Source of the DNA: GCA-002704185 sp902588515
GTDB taxonomy: Bacteria; Pseudomonadota; Alphaproteobacteria; Pelagibacterales; Pelagibacteraceae
Direction of reading: 5' to 3'
NCBI GenBank assembly: GCA_902588515.1
Contig: CACIPP010000003.1
Location: 59,082-123,081 of the forward strand
Length of the DNA: 64,000 nucleotides
Of this stretch, positions 1-8,174 are shown in pieces. Below the pieces are notes generated by a model, which did no database searches, had not been told where the DNA came from, and saw only the letters and a program-made list of their open reading frames with translations. Within the stretch, counting starts at the first letter, position 1; every line of letters starts with the position of its first letter. The translations under genes and the position numbers were made by a program.

Positions 1-777
1 TTAGGAAAAGACAAACAAGGAATGCAGAAATTAAAACTTGGAACTGTTAATATGTGGTTGCCATCATCAGTCATGGCATCTATTCATGATGAATTCGGTG
101 TATTTGATATGCCATTTATTATCAAAAATAGATCACACATGAACAAAGTTGAAAAACAAGTTCTACCAGGAATGTTTAAAAATCTTGAAGCAAAAACTGG
201 TTATAAAGTTATAGCTGTTTGGGAGAATGGTTTTAGACACATTACAAACAATGTAAGAGCAATTAATTCTCCTGGAGACTTAAAAGGTATTAAGCTAAGA
301 ACTCCAAAATCTAAATGGCGAGTTAAGATGTTTCAATCTTACGGAGCAAACCCAACGCCAATGGCTTTTTCTGAGGTATTCACTGCTTTAAAAACAGGGA
401 CAATGGATGGTCAAGAAAATCCATACGCTCAAATAGCAAGTGCTAAATTTCAAGAAGTCCAAAAATATTTATCAATTACTGGACACGTTTATACGCCTGC
501 ATATGTAACTGTGCACAAAGATCATTGGAATAAACTTCCTGCAGATGTAAGAAAAATTTTAGAGAAATCAGCTAAAGATACTCAAAAATTTGTTTACAAA
601 GAAGCGGCAAGTTTAGAAAAATCTTTATTAGGAGTAATTAAAGGTGCTGGAGTTAAGGTAAACACAGCTAATAAGGATGCTTTCATTAAAGCAAGCAAAG
701 GTATCTATGATCAATTTGCATCAGAGGTATCTACTGGCGGTTCTTTAATTAAAAAAGTATCATCTTTAGCGAAATAA
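1..777 (+). CDS. dctP: TRAP transporter substrate-binding protein DctP (5' partial)
   Basis: Periplasmic solute-binding subunit of a tripartite ATP-independent periplasmic (TRAP) transporter, which delivers a carboxylate-like ligand to the DctQM membrane unit. The reading frame is open from base 1, so the signal peptide and first lobe lie outside the window. An internal ATG at 22 is not the real start. Family traits seen: the LRTPKS segment, whose arginine normally clamps the ligand carboxylate, then PMAFSEVFTALKTGTMDGQEN and an AYVTVHKDHWNKLP segment typical of DctP C-lobes. It is followed by a strong hairpin and then dctQ. The ligand cannot be read from the sequence; the downstream CoA enzymes suggest an organic acid (inference). 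Confidence 0.93.
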   Translation, partial: LGKDKQGMQKLKLGTVNMWLPSSVMASIHDEFGVFDMPFIIKNRSHMNKVEKQVLPGMFKNLEAKTGYKVIAVWENGFRHITNNVRAINSPGDLKGIKLRTPKSKWRVKMFQSYGANPTPMAFSEVFTALKTGTMDGQENPYAQIASAKFQEVQKYLSITGHVYTPAYVTVHKDHWNKLPADVRKILEKSAKDTQKFVYKEAASLEKSLLGVIKGAGVKVNTANKDAFIKASKGIYDQFASEVSTGGSLIKKVSSLAK

Positions 778-789
778 TTAAATATATTA

Positions 790-818
790 CCAACCCACTA
801 AACAAGTGGGTTGGTTTA
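790..818 (+). terminator. Intercistronic hairpin between dctP and dctQ
   Basis: A perfect 9-bp inverted repeat (CCAACCCAC at 790-798, GTGGGTTGG at 806-814) encloses a 7-nt loop and is followed by a weak T-rich tail. It lies in the only gap of the otherwise overlapping dctP-dctQ-dctM run. By analogy with other binding-protein transport operons it could be a partial terminator or mRNA stabiliser that keeps binding-protein output above permease output (inference). The short, interrupted T tract argues for attenuation rather than full termination. Confidence 0.7.
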
Positions 819-822
819 ATTT

Positions 823-1338
823 ATGACATTGCAAGGTTTTGAAAAAGGTTACGAAAAATTTTTACAAGTAATATTATTTATTATGATGATAGCTTTAGCT
901 ATCAACGTACTTGTTGGTGTTACTTTCAGATTCAGTGGTCACGCTTTAGCCTGGTACGATGAAGTCGCTTCAGTTCAACTTGCATGGCTAACCTATTACG
1001 GATCCGCATACGCTTCGTTAAAAGGAGCACACATTGGAGTTCCTAGTATACTGAAATCCTTTCCATTAACTTTAAGAAAAGTATTTTTTGTTTTATCAAA
1101 ATTAGTAATATACTGTTTTTTAATATTATTAGCTTATTATGGGTATTTAGTTTTAACACTGATAAAAGGTGAGACACTAGTCACATTAGAATGGGTGCCA
1201 CAAACTTTAGTTCAATCAGTCATACCAATATCATCATTATTATTTATTTTGTCGGAAACGTTAAGAATTCCAAAAGATTATAGCAATTTAGTCTTACAAG
1301 TTGCCGATGAGGAAGAAACCACAGGAGATTTGACATGA
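823..1338 (+). CDS. dctQ: TRAP transporter small permease DctQ
   Basis: Small membrane subunit of the TRAP transporter, which joins the periplasmic binding protein to the large permease. The 171-residue protein has four hydrophobic segments (roughly residues 13-33, 47-65, 88-108, 124-144) and the DctQ-type WYDEVASVQLAWLTYYGSAYA stretch after the first helix, followed by KGAHIGV. Length and topology are normal for the family. Its stop overlaps the dctM start by 4 bp (translational coupling), and an AGGAG at 1323-1327 inside its 3' end serves dctM. Confidence 0.93.
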   Translation: MTLQGFEKGYEKFLQVILFIMMIALAINVLVGVTFRFSGHALAWYDEVASVQLAWLTYYGSAYASLKGAHIGVPSILKSFPLTLRKVFFVLSKLVIYCFLILLAYYGYLVLTLIKGETLVTLEWVPQTLVQSVIPISSLLFILSETLRIPKDYSNLVLQVADEEETTGDLT

Positions 1339-2618
1339 TTATCTTAACAATGTTTATGGTTCTTCTATTTTTACTGAGTATCAATGTTCCAATTGCAATA
1401 GGTTTAGCAGTTACAACAATTATAGCTATGGTAATGAAAACTGGTACTAGTTTTTTAATTGATACTGCAATTGTCATGTTTGATGGTTCTATGAAGTTTC
1501 CATTAATAGCAATTCCATTATTTATACTTGCAGGCTCAATAATGAATAGTTCAGGAATATCTAGAAGGCTAATAGCTTTCGCATCTGCTTTAGTAGGATT
1601 TATAAAGGGTGGTTTAAGTATGATTAATATTGCTACCTCTATGTTTTTTGCTGAGATATCGGGATCAGCAGTAGCCGACGTAGCAGCTCTAGGGTCAATA
1701 TTAATTCCCGCAATGAAGAAAAAAGGATATCCAGGACCATTTGCAGCTGCAGTTACATCTTCATCTGCATCATTAGCAATTATTATACCACCTTCAATTC
1801 CCATGATTGTATATGCTGTAATGGCACAAAGTTCAGTTGTTCAATTATTTGTTGCAGGTGTTGTTCCTGGAATTATTGGAGGTTTTTTAATGATGTTTGC
1901 AGCATATATTTATGCTAGAAGAAAAAACTTACCAATCGAAGAGAATTTTAATTTAGTAAATTTAAGAAAGACTGCAAAAGAAGCGGCATTAGCATTTTTG
2001 TTACCTATTATTATTTTAGGCGGTATTTTTGGAGGTGTCGTAACAGCTACAGAGGGCGCTGGTTTAGCAGTTGTAGCAGCTTTGATTATAGGTCTTATCT
2101 ATCGAGAATTTGATTTTAAAAGATTATATCAAGCTGCAACAGAAGGAGCGATTCAAACAGCTGCAGTAATGTTATTAGTTGCGGCATCAGTATTGCTTGG
2201 CGAATTTTTAACTGTAGAACAAATCCCTCAAAAAGTAGCTGAGTCAATTATTGATATGACACAAAACAAGTATGCGGTTCTTGCGATATTAAATGTATTT
2301 TTACTTGTTATTGGCTTTTTCTTACATTCAGTTGCTGCAATAATTTTAACAGTTCCAATTGTAATGCCGCTTGTAAATGCAGTCGGCATTGATCCAGTTC
2401 ATTTTGGAATTATTGTAACTTTAAATCTTGCGATAGGGCAGCAAACACCACCAGTTGCAAGCGTGTTAGTAACTGCCTGCTCAGTTGCAAAAGCAGATAT
2501 TTGGGATGTGACAAGGGCAAATATAATGTTTATTTGCGTATTATTATTTTTATTAATGCTAGTAACATATGTTCCTGCGGTACCAATGACTTTGGTTGAA
2601 TTTTTTTATAGATCATGA
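1335..2618 (+). CDS. dctM: TRAP transporter large permease DctM
   Basis: Large, ion-coupled membrane subunit of the TRAP transporter (427 aa, about 12 hydrophobic segments), driving solute import with a sodium or proton gradient. Family signatures seen: FAEISGSAVADVAALGSILIPAM near residue 97, SSSASLAIIIPPSIPMIVYA near 140, ATEGAG near 240 and the C-terminal LNLAIGQQTPPVASVL region. The ATG at 1335 has an AGGAG 7 nt upstream and overlaps the dctQ stop. The gene overlaps the following crotonase-family gene by 4 bp, so transporter and enzymes are almost surely co-transcribed. Confidence 0.95.
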   Translation: MIILTMFMVLLFLLSINVPIAIGLAVTTIIAMVMKTGTSFLIDTAIVMFDGSMKFPLIAIPLFILAGSIMNSSGISRRLIAFASALVGFIKGGLSMINIATSMFFAEISGSAVADVAALGSILIPAMKKKGYPGPFAAAVTSSSASLAIIIPPSIPMIVYAVMAQSSVVQLFVAGVVPGIIGGFLMMFAAYIYARRKNLPIEENFNLVNLRKTAKEAALAFLLPIIILGGIFGGVVTATEGAGLAVVAALIIGLIYREFDFKRLYQAATEGAIQTAAVMLLVAASVLLGEFLTVEQIPQKVAESIIDMTQNKYAVLAILNVFLLVIGFFLHSVAAIILTVPIVMPLVNAVGIDPVHFGIIVTLNLAIGQQTPPVASVLVTACSVAKADIWDVTRANIMFICVLLFLLMLVTYVPAVPMTLVEFFYRS

Positions 2619-3397
2619 GCTCTTTAATAAAATTAAAAGACATAAATAATTATTGCGTGCAGGTTTCTTTGAATAGGCCTGAAAAGTTAAATGCATTAAC
2701 AAAACCCATGTGGAAAGAGTTAGGAGGTGTATTTCAAAAACTTAGCAAAAATAAAAACTTAAGATGTATCATTATCAGAGGAGAGGGAGGAAAGTCTTTT
2801 TCACCTGGAAACGATATTGGAGAATTTGAAAAACAAAGATCGACTAGTAAGCTTGCCAAAGCTTATGGCAAATTTTTGCATGGAACACTAAAGAGCATTC
2901 AAGATTGTCCAATCCCGACTATTGCTCTGATAGAGGGAATTTGTGTTGGAGGTGGTCTTGAAATAGCAGCATGCTGTGACATTAGGATTTGTGGAAAAAA
3001 TTCAAGATTTGGAGTGCCAATAAAGAGATTGGGATTAACTATGGCTGCAAATGAACTTCAAGCTCTACTGAAGATTACAAATTATTCAATTGCTATGGAA
3101 ATTTTATTAGAAGGCAAAATTTATAATGCTGATGAAGCTTATGAAAAATTACTTGTTAATAAAGTCGTTGACGATGATGAAGTTGAAAATGAAACATTAA
3201 AAACAGCAGAATTAATTTGTGAGGGTGCACCAAAGGTGGCGAGGTGGCATAAACTGTTCGCAAAAGAAATAATCAAGACTGGAAAAGTTTCAGAAAAATT
3301 AAATAGTATTGGTTATAAATGTTATGACACAGAAGATTTCAAAATAGGATACAAATCTTTCTTAAATAAAATTAAACCAAAGTTTAAAAATAAATGA
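2615..3397 (+). CDS. Enoyl-CoA hydratase/isomerase (crotonase) family protein
   Basis: A 260-residue member of the crotonase superfamily, acting on an acyl-CoA thioester. The two oxyanion-hole regions are present: SFSPGNDIGEF around residues 61-71 and GICVGGGLEIAACCD around 108-122. The glutamate matching Glu144 of rat mitochondrial enoyl-CoA hydratase is kept (E116). The position of Glu164, normally in a PE motif, is isoleucine (I136 in FGVPIKRLGL). It may therefore not be a standard hydratase; isomerase, decarboxylase or CaiD-like roles are open. It overlaps dctM by 4 bp and is followed after 1 bp by a CoA-transferase gene. Confidence 0.88.
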   Translation: MSSLIKLKDINNYCVQVSLNRPEKLNALTKPMWKELGGVFQKLSKNKNLRCIIIRGEGGKSFSPGNDIGEFEKQRSTSKLAKAYGKFLHGTLKSIQDCPIPTIALIEGICVGGGLEIAACCDIRICGKNSRFGVPIKRLGLTMAANELQALLKITNYSIAMEILLEGKIYNADEAYEKLLVNKVVDDDEVENETLKTAELICEGAPKVARWHKLFAKEIIKTGKVSEKLNSIGYKCYDTEDFKIGYKSFLNKIKPKFKNK

Positions 3398-3398
3398 C

Positions 3399-4592
3399 AT
3401 GCCAGGTCCTTTGAAAGGAACAAAAGTTTTAGAGGTAGCGCAAATTATGGCAGGACCAGCTTGTGGTTTAATGCTGGCAGATTTAGGTGCAGACGTTATC
3501 AAGATAGAAAAAATTCCTGAAGGGGATGACTCAAGAAAATTTTTACCACCAGATGTCAAAGGCGAGTCTGCTGCTTTTATGATTATGAATCGTGGGAAAA
3601 GAGGACTGGGTTTAAATCTAAAAGATAAAATGGGTATTGATATTTTTAAAAAAATGGTAACCAAATCAGATGTTGTAGTAGAAAATTTTAGAAAAGGGAC
3701 TTTAGAGAGGCTTGGCATAGGTTACGAAGAATTAAAGAAAATTAATCCAAAAATAATTCTTTGTGAAATTTCTGGATATGGCAGAACTGGACCATATGCA
3801 AATAAAGGAGGATTTGACTTAGTTGCACAAGGCGCTAGTGGTTTAATGAGTATAACTGGTGAAAGCAAAGAAAAACCACCAATGAAAGTTGGTGCACCAT
3901 TAACTGATATAACCGCAGGAATCCTTGGTGCAACAGGCGTTTTAGCGGCATTGATAAATAGAGAAAAAACCGGCAAAGGTCAAAAAGTAGATACTTCATT
4001 GTATGAAGCTGGAATCATCCACACTTATTGGCAGTCAGCTATAGCTGGAGCAACTGGTAGTTCTCCCGGTCCATTAGGATCTGCGCACCCTCTAACAGCA
4101 CCTTATCAAGCATTTAAAACAAAAGATAAATGGATAACTATTGGAGCATCAAATCAAAATAGTTGGATGAATTTAATCAAAGCATTGAAAAGAGAAGATT
4201 TAAACAAAGATGAAAGATTTTGCGATAACAAAAATAGAATGAAGAATCTAAATGCTCTTGTAGAGATATTAAATACTGAACTTACAAAAAAAACCTCACA
4301 AGAATGGTTAGCAATTTTTGACAAAGAAGGTTTACCATGCGGGCCTATAAATTCAATTTTAGATATGCATATTGATAGTCAAACAATTCATAGAAAAATG
4401 ATAATTGACGTTGAAAATAAAAAAGCTGGTAAAAGCAAGGCAATTGGAATGCCAATTAAATTTTCTAATACCAATAATGAAAAGTTTATTGGATCACCAA
4501 CACTTGGGGAGCATACTAATCAAATTTTAAAAGAATTTGGCTTTAGCACAACGGATATAGATAAATTTAAAAAAAATAAAGTAATTATATAA
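3399..4592 (+). CDS. Family III CoA-transferase (CaiB/BaiF type)
   Basis: A 397-residue family III (formyl-CoA/CaiB-type) CoA-transferase, moving CoA from a donor thioester to a carboxylic acid. Seen: the N-terminal AGPACGLMLADLGADVIKIE nucleotide-binding region, NRGKRGLGLNL near 64, SGYGRTGPYANKGGFD near 125 and the catalytic aspartate, D170, in APLTDITAGILGATG, which forms the aspartyl-CoA intermediate in this family. Length is normal. It is the last gene of the dctPQM operon and meets the convergent phosphohexomutase gene 9 bp downstream. The substrate is probably what the TRAP system imports (inference); a carnitine-like route is one option given the CaiB/CaiD-type pairing. Confidence 0.93.
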   Translation: MPGPLKGTKVLEVAQIMAGPACGLMLADLGADVIKIEKIPEGDDSRKFLPPDVKGESAAFMIMNRGKRGLGLNLKDKMGIDIFKKMVTKSDVVVENFRKGTLERLGIGYEELKKINPKIILCEISGYGRTGPYANKGGFDLVAQGASGLMSITGESKEKPPMKVGAPLTDITAGILGATGVLAALINREKTGKGQKVDTSLYEAGIIHTYWQSAIAGATGSSPGPLGSAHPLTAPYQAFKTKDKWITIGASNQNSWMNLIKALKREDLNKDERFCDNKNRMKNLNALVEILNTELTKKTSQEWLAIFDKEGLPCGPINSILDMHIDSQTIHRKMIIDVENKKAGKSKAIGMPIKFSNTNNEKFIGSPTLGEHTNQILKEFGFSTTDIDKFKKNKVII

Positions 4593-4601
4593 ATTCGTTT
4601 G

Positions 4602-6059
4602 TTATATTTTTTGATCGTACTTTCCTACTTTATTAGTTTTTTGTAATTGCTCATCAATAAAATCAAAAATTGCTTTTTTTCTATCATCGGATGTCGGACT
4701 TTCGGTTACAACGACTAATGAAGGCTTATTTGATGATGCCCTAATCAAACCCCACGAGCCATCACCAAGTGAAAATCTAATACCATTGACAGTCAATATT
4801 TCTTTTATTTCTTCTCCATCAATTTTGACATTGTCATCCTTAAATTTAATAAATTTTTTAATCATATCATCTACTATTTTATATTTTTCTTCATCTTTGC
4901 AGTAAGGAGCCATTGTCGGTGTTTGATAAGTTGTTGGAAGATTTTTAATTATATCACTCATTTTATTTTTATTATTATCTAGCAAATGACAGACTTGTAT
5001 AGCTGAATTTATCCCATCGTCGTAACCAAGACCTAATGGTTTATTAAAAAAAAAGTGTCCGCTTTTTTCAAAACCTGCCAGCGCTTTTTCTTTGTTTACT
5101 TTCCTCTTAATATGAGAGTGACCAGTTTTCCAATAAATTGTTTTGCAATTATATTTTTCCAATATTTCATCTTTTGAAAACAAACCTGTCGATTTAACAT
5201 CAATTACAAATTTTGAATTTGGAAATTGGGGCGCTAAGTTTCTCGCAATAAGAAGGCCAATCTTATCTGAAAATATCTCATTCCCATTATTATCGATTAC
5301 TCCAACCCTATCTCCATCTCCATCAAATCCAAATCCTATATCTGCATTGGTGTCTTTTACTTTCATTGAAATTTCATGTAGCATTTTTAAATCCTCAGGA
5401 TTAGGATTATATTTTGGAAAAGAAAAATCTAGATTACAATCCATTTCAATAACTTCACAACCAATACCTTTAATTATTTCTGGCGCAAAAATTCCTGCCG
5501 TGCCATTTCCACATGCAACTACGGCTTTAATTTTTTTATTTATCTTGTTATTATTAATTAAATTATTTTTATAAATTTGACTAAAATTTTCTATTTTTTT
5601 ATATTTACCTTGTTTTTTAATAAACTTTTGATTGATTACTATATCTTTTAGCTCTTTCATTTCTTCAGGTGCATGAGTAAGGCCTTTCTCGATACCCATT
5701 TTGACTCCAGTCCACCCGTTTTCATTATGGCTGGCAGTAACCATCGCAACACCATCTGCATTTAATTCAAATTGTGCAAAATATGCCATTGGAGATAATG
5801 ACAAACCTACATCCTCAACATTACATCCTGAATTTAAAAGACCTTTAACTAGAGAATTTTTTACCTCTTCACTGTAAGATCTATAATCATAACCCACTAC
5901 AACACGAGGTGATTCTTTATTTGTTTTATTTAAGATTTGAGTACCTAATCCAAGTCCCAAATGCTCTAAACCAGCAAGATTTATTTCATCAGGATAAAGC
6001 CACCTTGCATCATATTCTCTAAAGCCATTGTGATTTATGTGGATATCAATTTTGTTCAC
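4602..6059 (-). CDS. manB: Phosphomannomutase/phosphoglucomutase
   Basis: Alpha-D-phosphohexomutase (485 aa) interconverting hexose 1- and 6-phosphates, feeding sugar nucleotides for envelope polysaccharide. All four family motifs appear: the phosphoserine loop TASHNENGWTGVKMG near residue 108 (usual proline replaced by Glu after TASHN), the Mg-binding GFDGDGDRVGVID near 242, the sugar-specificity loop GFEKSGHFFF near 331 and the C-terminal phosphate site RASSNKPSLVVVTES near 441. The family includes bifunctional AlgC-like enzymes and the sequence does not decide between mannose and glucose. It is a single gene, divergent from nrdA. Confidence 0.93.
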   Translation of the reverse strand: MNKIDIHINHNGFREYDARWLYPDEINLAGLEHLGLGLGTQILNKTNKESPRVVVGYDYRSYSEEVKNSLVKGLLNSGCNVEDVGLSLSPMAYFAQFELNADGVAMVTASHNENGWTGVKMGIEKGLTHAPEEMKELKDIVINQKFIKKQGKYKKIENFSQIYKNNLINNNKINKKIKAVVACGNGTAGIFAPEIIKGIGCEVIEMDCNLDFSFPKYNPNPEDLKMLHEISMKVKDTNADIGFGFDGDGDRVGVIDNNGNEIFSDKIGLLIARNLAPQFPNSKFVIDVKSTGLFSKDEILEKYNCKTIYWKTGHSHIKRKVNKEKALAGFEKSGHFFFNKPLGLGYDDGINSAIQVCHLLDNNKNKMSDIIKNLPTTYQTPTMAPYCKDEEKYKIVDDMIKKFIKFKDDNVKIDGEEIKEILTVNGIRFSLGDGSWGLIRASSNKPSLVVVTESPTSDDRKKAIFDFIDEQLQKTNKVGKYDQKI

Positions 6060-6230
6060 AAAAATTTAATAATAAAATTAATAACTTAATAAAAGATAAT
6101 AATTAACAGCTTGTTTTTTTTAAATGTTCATGTTATGTTCTATTGTATTACTTATACTTGTAGTATATTAAGAATATTAATACACAACATCTAGTTGTTT
6201 TACTTAAAAAGCACTAAAAAAGGGAATAAA
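6060..6230 (+). promoter_or_regulatory. Divergent regulatory region between manB and nrdA
   Basis: At 171 bases this is the longest gap in the window. It separates the starts of the phosphohexomutase (minus) and nrdA (plus). It is extremely A+T rich and contains the two NrdR-box-like palindromes described separately. A possible -35/-10 pair for nrdA, TTGTAT at 6143-6148 and TATATT at 6164-6169 (15-bp spacer), overlaps the upstream box, as expected if NrdR blocks the promoter. Promoter coordinates are tentative. No RNA gene or small ORF with recognisable features was seen. Confidence 0.5.
6151..6197 (+). promoter_or_regulatory. Putative tandem NrdR boxes upstream of nrdA
   Basis: Two palindromic sites whose 16-bp frames are 31 bp apart, three helical turns, which is the usual arrangement for NrdR operators. 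The downstream site (6182-6197) matches the published consensus ACACWATATATWGTGT at 12 of 16 positions and contains the perfect arms ACAAC/GTTGT. The upstream site (6151-6166) is weaker, keeps the right half as TAGTAT and contains the palindrome ATACT/AGTAT. nrdR itself is in this window at 39178-39639. Expected role: repression of nrdAB when nucleotide pools are high. Confidence 0.6.
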
Positions 6231-8174
6231 ATGCAAGAAAACATAGCTCTGGCAATAAAAAATGCTGTCGAAAAAAATCAATCAGACATCATTAAAGATT
6301 CTACCAAGAATTTAAAAGAGATAAAAAAACCTGATTTATTTTCACTTACTAATTCAACAGAACTTTTTCAAAATGAAAAAGGAATAACAATTAAGATTGA
6401 TAGAGAAAAGGACTCAAGGCTTACTGACTTTGGAAAAGCTACTTTAACCGATAGATACTTAAGCGAGGGAGAATCCTATCAAGATTTATTTGCAAGAGTT
6501 GCTGCAACTTATGCAGATGATAACTTGCATGCTCAAAGATTGTATCACTACATTTCTAATTTATGGTTTATGCCAGCAACACCGGTTTTATCAAACGCAG
6601 GAACAGAGAGAGGATTGCCAATATCTTGTTTTTTAAATGAAGCTTCAGATTCACTTGAGGGAATAGTAGATTTATGGAGTGAAAATGTTTGGCTTGCCGC
6701 AAAAGGAGGTGGAATAGGTAGTTATTGGGGTAATCTTAGATCAATTGGTGAAAAAGTTGGAAGGGTTGGTAAAACTTCTGGAATCGTACCGTTTATAAAA
6801 GTCATGGACTCTTTAACATTAGCTATTAGTCAGGGATCTCTAAGAAGGGGTTCCGCAGCCTGCTATTTGCAGATCGACCATCCTGAGATTGAAGAATTTA
6901 TTGAGATGAGAAGACCAACAGGGGGAGACCCAAATAGAAAAGCATTAAATTTACATCATGGAGTTTTGGTAACAGATGAATTTATGAGGGCTGTTGAAAC
7001 AGATGGCGACTGGGCATTAAAGAGTCCTTATGATGGAACTGTTCAAAACAAAATAAAAGCTAGAAATCTTTGGATAAGATTATTAACAGCGCGGGTAGAA
7101 ACAGGCGAACCATACATTGTGTATATAGATACAGTTAATAGGATGATACCTCAACATCATAAAATGGCAGGATTAACTGTTAAAACTTCTAATTTGTGTA
7201 GTGAAATTACACTACCGACTGGGATCGATAAATTTGGAAAAGAGAGAACAGCGGTTTGTTGCTTATCATCTCTTAATATCGAAACGTATAATGAATGGAA
7301 AGATCAAAAAGGTTTTATTGAAGACGTGATGAGATTTTTAGATAATGTTTTAACCGATTTCATAACACGTGCACCTAATTCTTTTAAGGACGCAACATAC
7401 GCAGCAATGAGAGAAAGAAGTGTAGGATTAGGAGTTATGGGTTTTCATTCTTTTTTACAAAAAAACAACATTCCATTTGAGTCAGTTATGGCAAAAGCAT
7501 GGAATAATAAAATATTTAAACAAATTGACAAACAAACAACCGAAGCTTCAAAAAAACTCGCTGAGGAGAGAGGCCCATGCCCTGATGCAAAAGATTACGG
7601 AATAATGGAAAGGTTTTCAAATAAAACCGCGATTGCGCCAACGGCTTCAATTTCAATTATTTGTGGAGGTGCCTCACCAGGTATCGAGCCTATCGCAGCT
7701 AACAGTTATACGCATAAAACTTTATCAGGTTCATTTAATGTTAAAAACAAGTATTTAAAAAAATTGTTACAAAAACATAATAAAGATAATAATGAAACAT
7801 GGTCTTCAATTACCACTAATCAAGGCTCGATAATGCATCTAGATTTTTTAAGTAATAATGAAAAAGATGTATTTAAAACAGCTTTCGAATTAGATCAGAG
7901 ATGGTTAATTGATCACTCAGCTGATAGAACGCCACACATTACTCAGGCTCAATCACTTAATATATTTTTACCAGCTGACGTTCATAAAAGAGATTTACAT
8001 CAGATCCATTATCAAGCGTGGAAAAAGGGTCTCAAAAGTCTGTACTACTGTAGGTCGAAATCAATACAGCGTGCGGAGGTGGTAAATACAACTGTTGCTA
8101 AGGCGACAAAAACAAAAGGAAATAATAATAATGAAGAAAATAATAACTATGAGGAGTGTCTATCATGTCAGTAG
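6231..8174 (+). CDS. nrdA: Class Ia ribonucleotide reductase, alpha (large) subunit
   Basis: Catalytic subunit of aerobic ribonucleotide reductase, making dNDPs from NDPs. The ATG at 6231, preceded by AGGGAA, is preferred over an upstream in-frame TTG at 6195. Active-site residues seen: C133 in LPISCF, N321/C323/E325 in SNLCSEI, a cysteine pair C343-C344 in VCCLSSLN, the radical-transfer tyrosines Y605-Y606 and the C-terminal redox pair C643/C646 in the ending CLSCQ. C133 falls 92 residues earlier than E. coli C225, and the N-terminus shows no ATP-cone, so the overall-activity allosteric domain is missing. The 3' end overlaps nrdB by 10 bp. Confidence 0.96.
   Translation: MQENIALAIKNAVEKNQSDIIKDSTKNLKEIKKPDLFSLTNSTELFQNEKGITIKIDREKDSRLTDFGKATLTDRYLSEGESYQDLFARVAATYADDNLHAQRLYHYISNLWFMPATPVLSNAGTERGLPISCFLNEASDSLEGIVDLWSENVWLAAKGGGIGSYWGNLRSIGEKVGRVGKTSGIVPFIKVMDSLTLAISQGSLRRGSAACYLQIDHPEIEEFIEMRRPTGGDPNRKALNLHHGVLVTDEFMRAVETDGDWALKSPYDGTVQNKIKARNLWIRLLTARVETGEPYIVYIDTVNRMIPQHHKMAGLTVKTSNLCSEITLPTGIDKFGKERTAVCCLSSLNIETYNEWKDQKGFIEDVMRFLDNVLTDFITRAPNSFKDATYAAMRERSVGLGVMGFHSFLQKNNIPFESVMAKAWNNKIFKQIDKQTTEASKKLAEERGPCPDAKDYGIMERFSNKTAIAPTASISIICGGASPGIEPIAANSYTHKTLSGSFNVKNKYLKKLLQKHNKDNNETWSSITTNQGSIMHLDFLSNNEKDVFKTAFELDQRWLIDHSADRTPHITQAQSLNIFLPADVHKRDLHQIHYQAWKKGLKSLYYCRSKSIQRAEVVNTTVAKATKTKGNNNNEENNNYEECLSCQ

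Noticed and set aside
1244..1804. A 186-codon open frame on the minus strand inside dctQ/dctM
   Set aside because: It lies entirely opposite two clear membrane-protein genes, has low-complexity Ile/Ala-rich content and matches no known family; it is a shadow of the real frame.
5143..5574. A 143-codon plus-strand open frame inside the phosphohexomutase gene
   Set aside because: It runs opposite the conserved metal and sugar-binding motifs of a recognisable enzyme and shows no domain or ribosome site.
6195..6230. TTG start at 6195 extending nrdA by 12 codons
   Set aside because: It overlaps the second NrdR-box palindrome and lacks a ribosome site, while the ATG at 6231 has AGGGAA just upstream.
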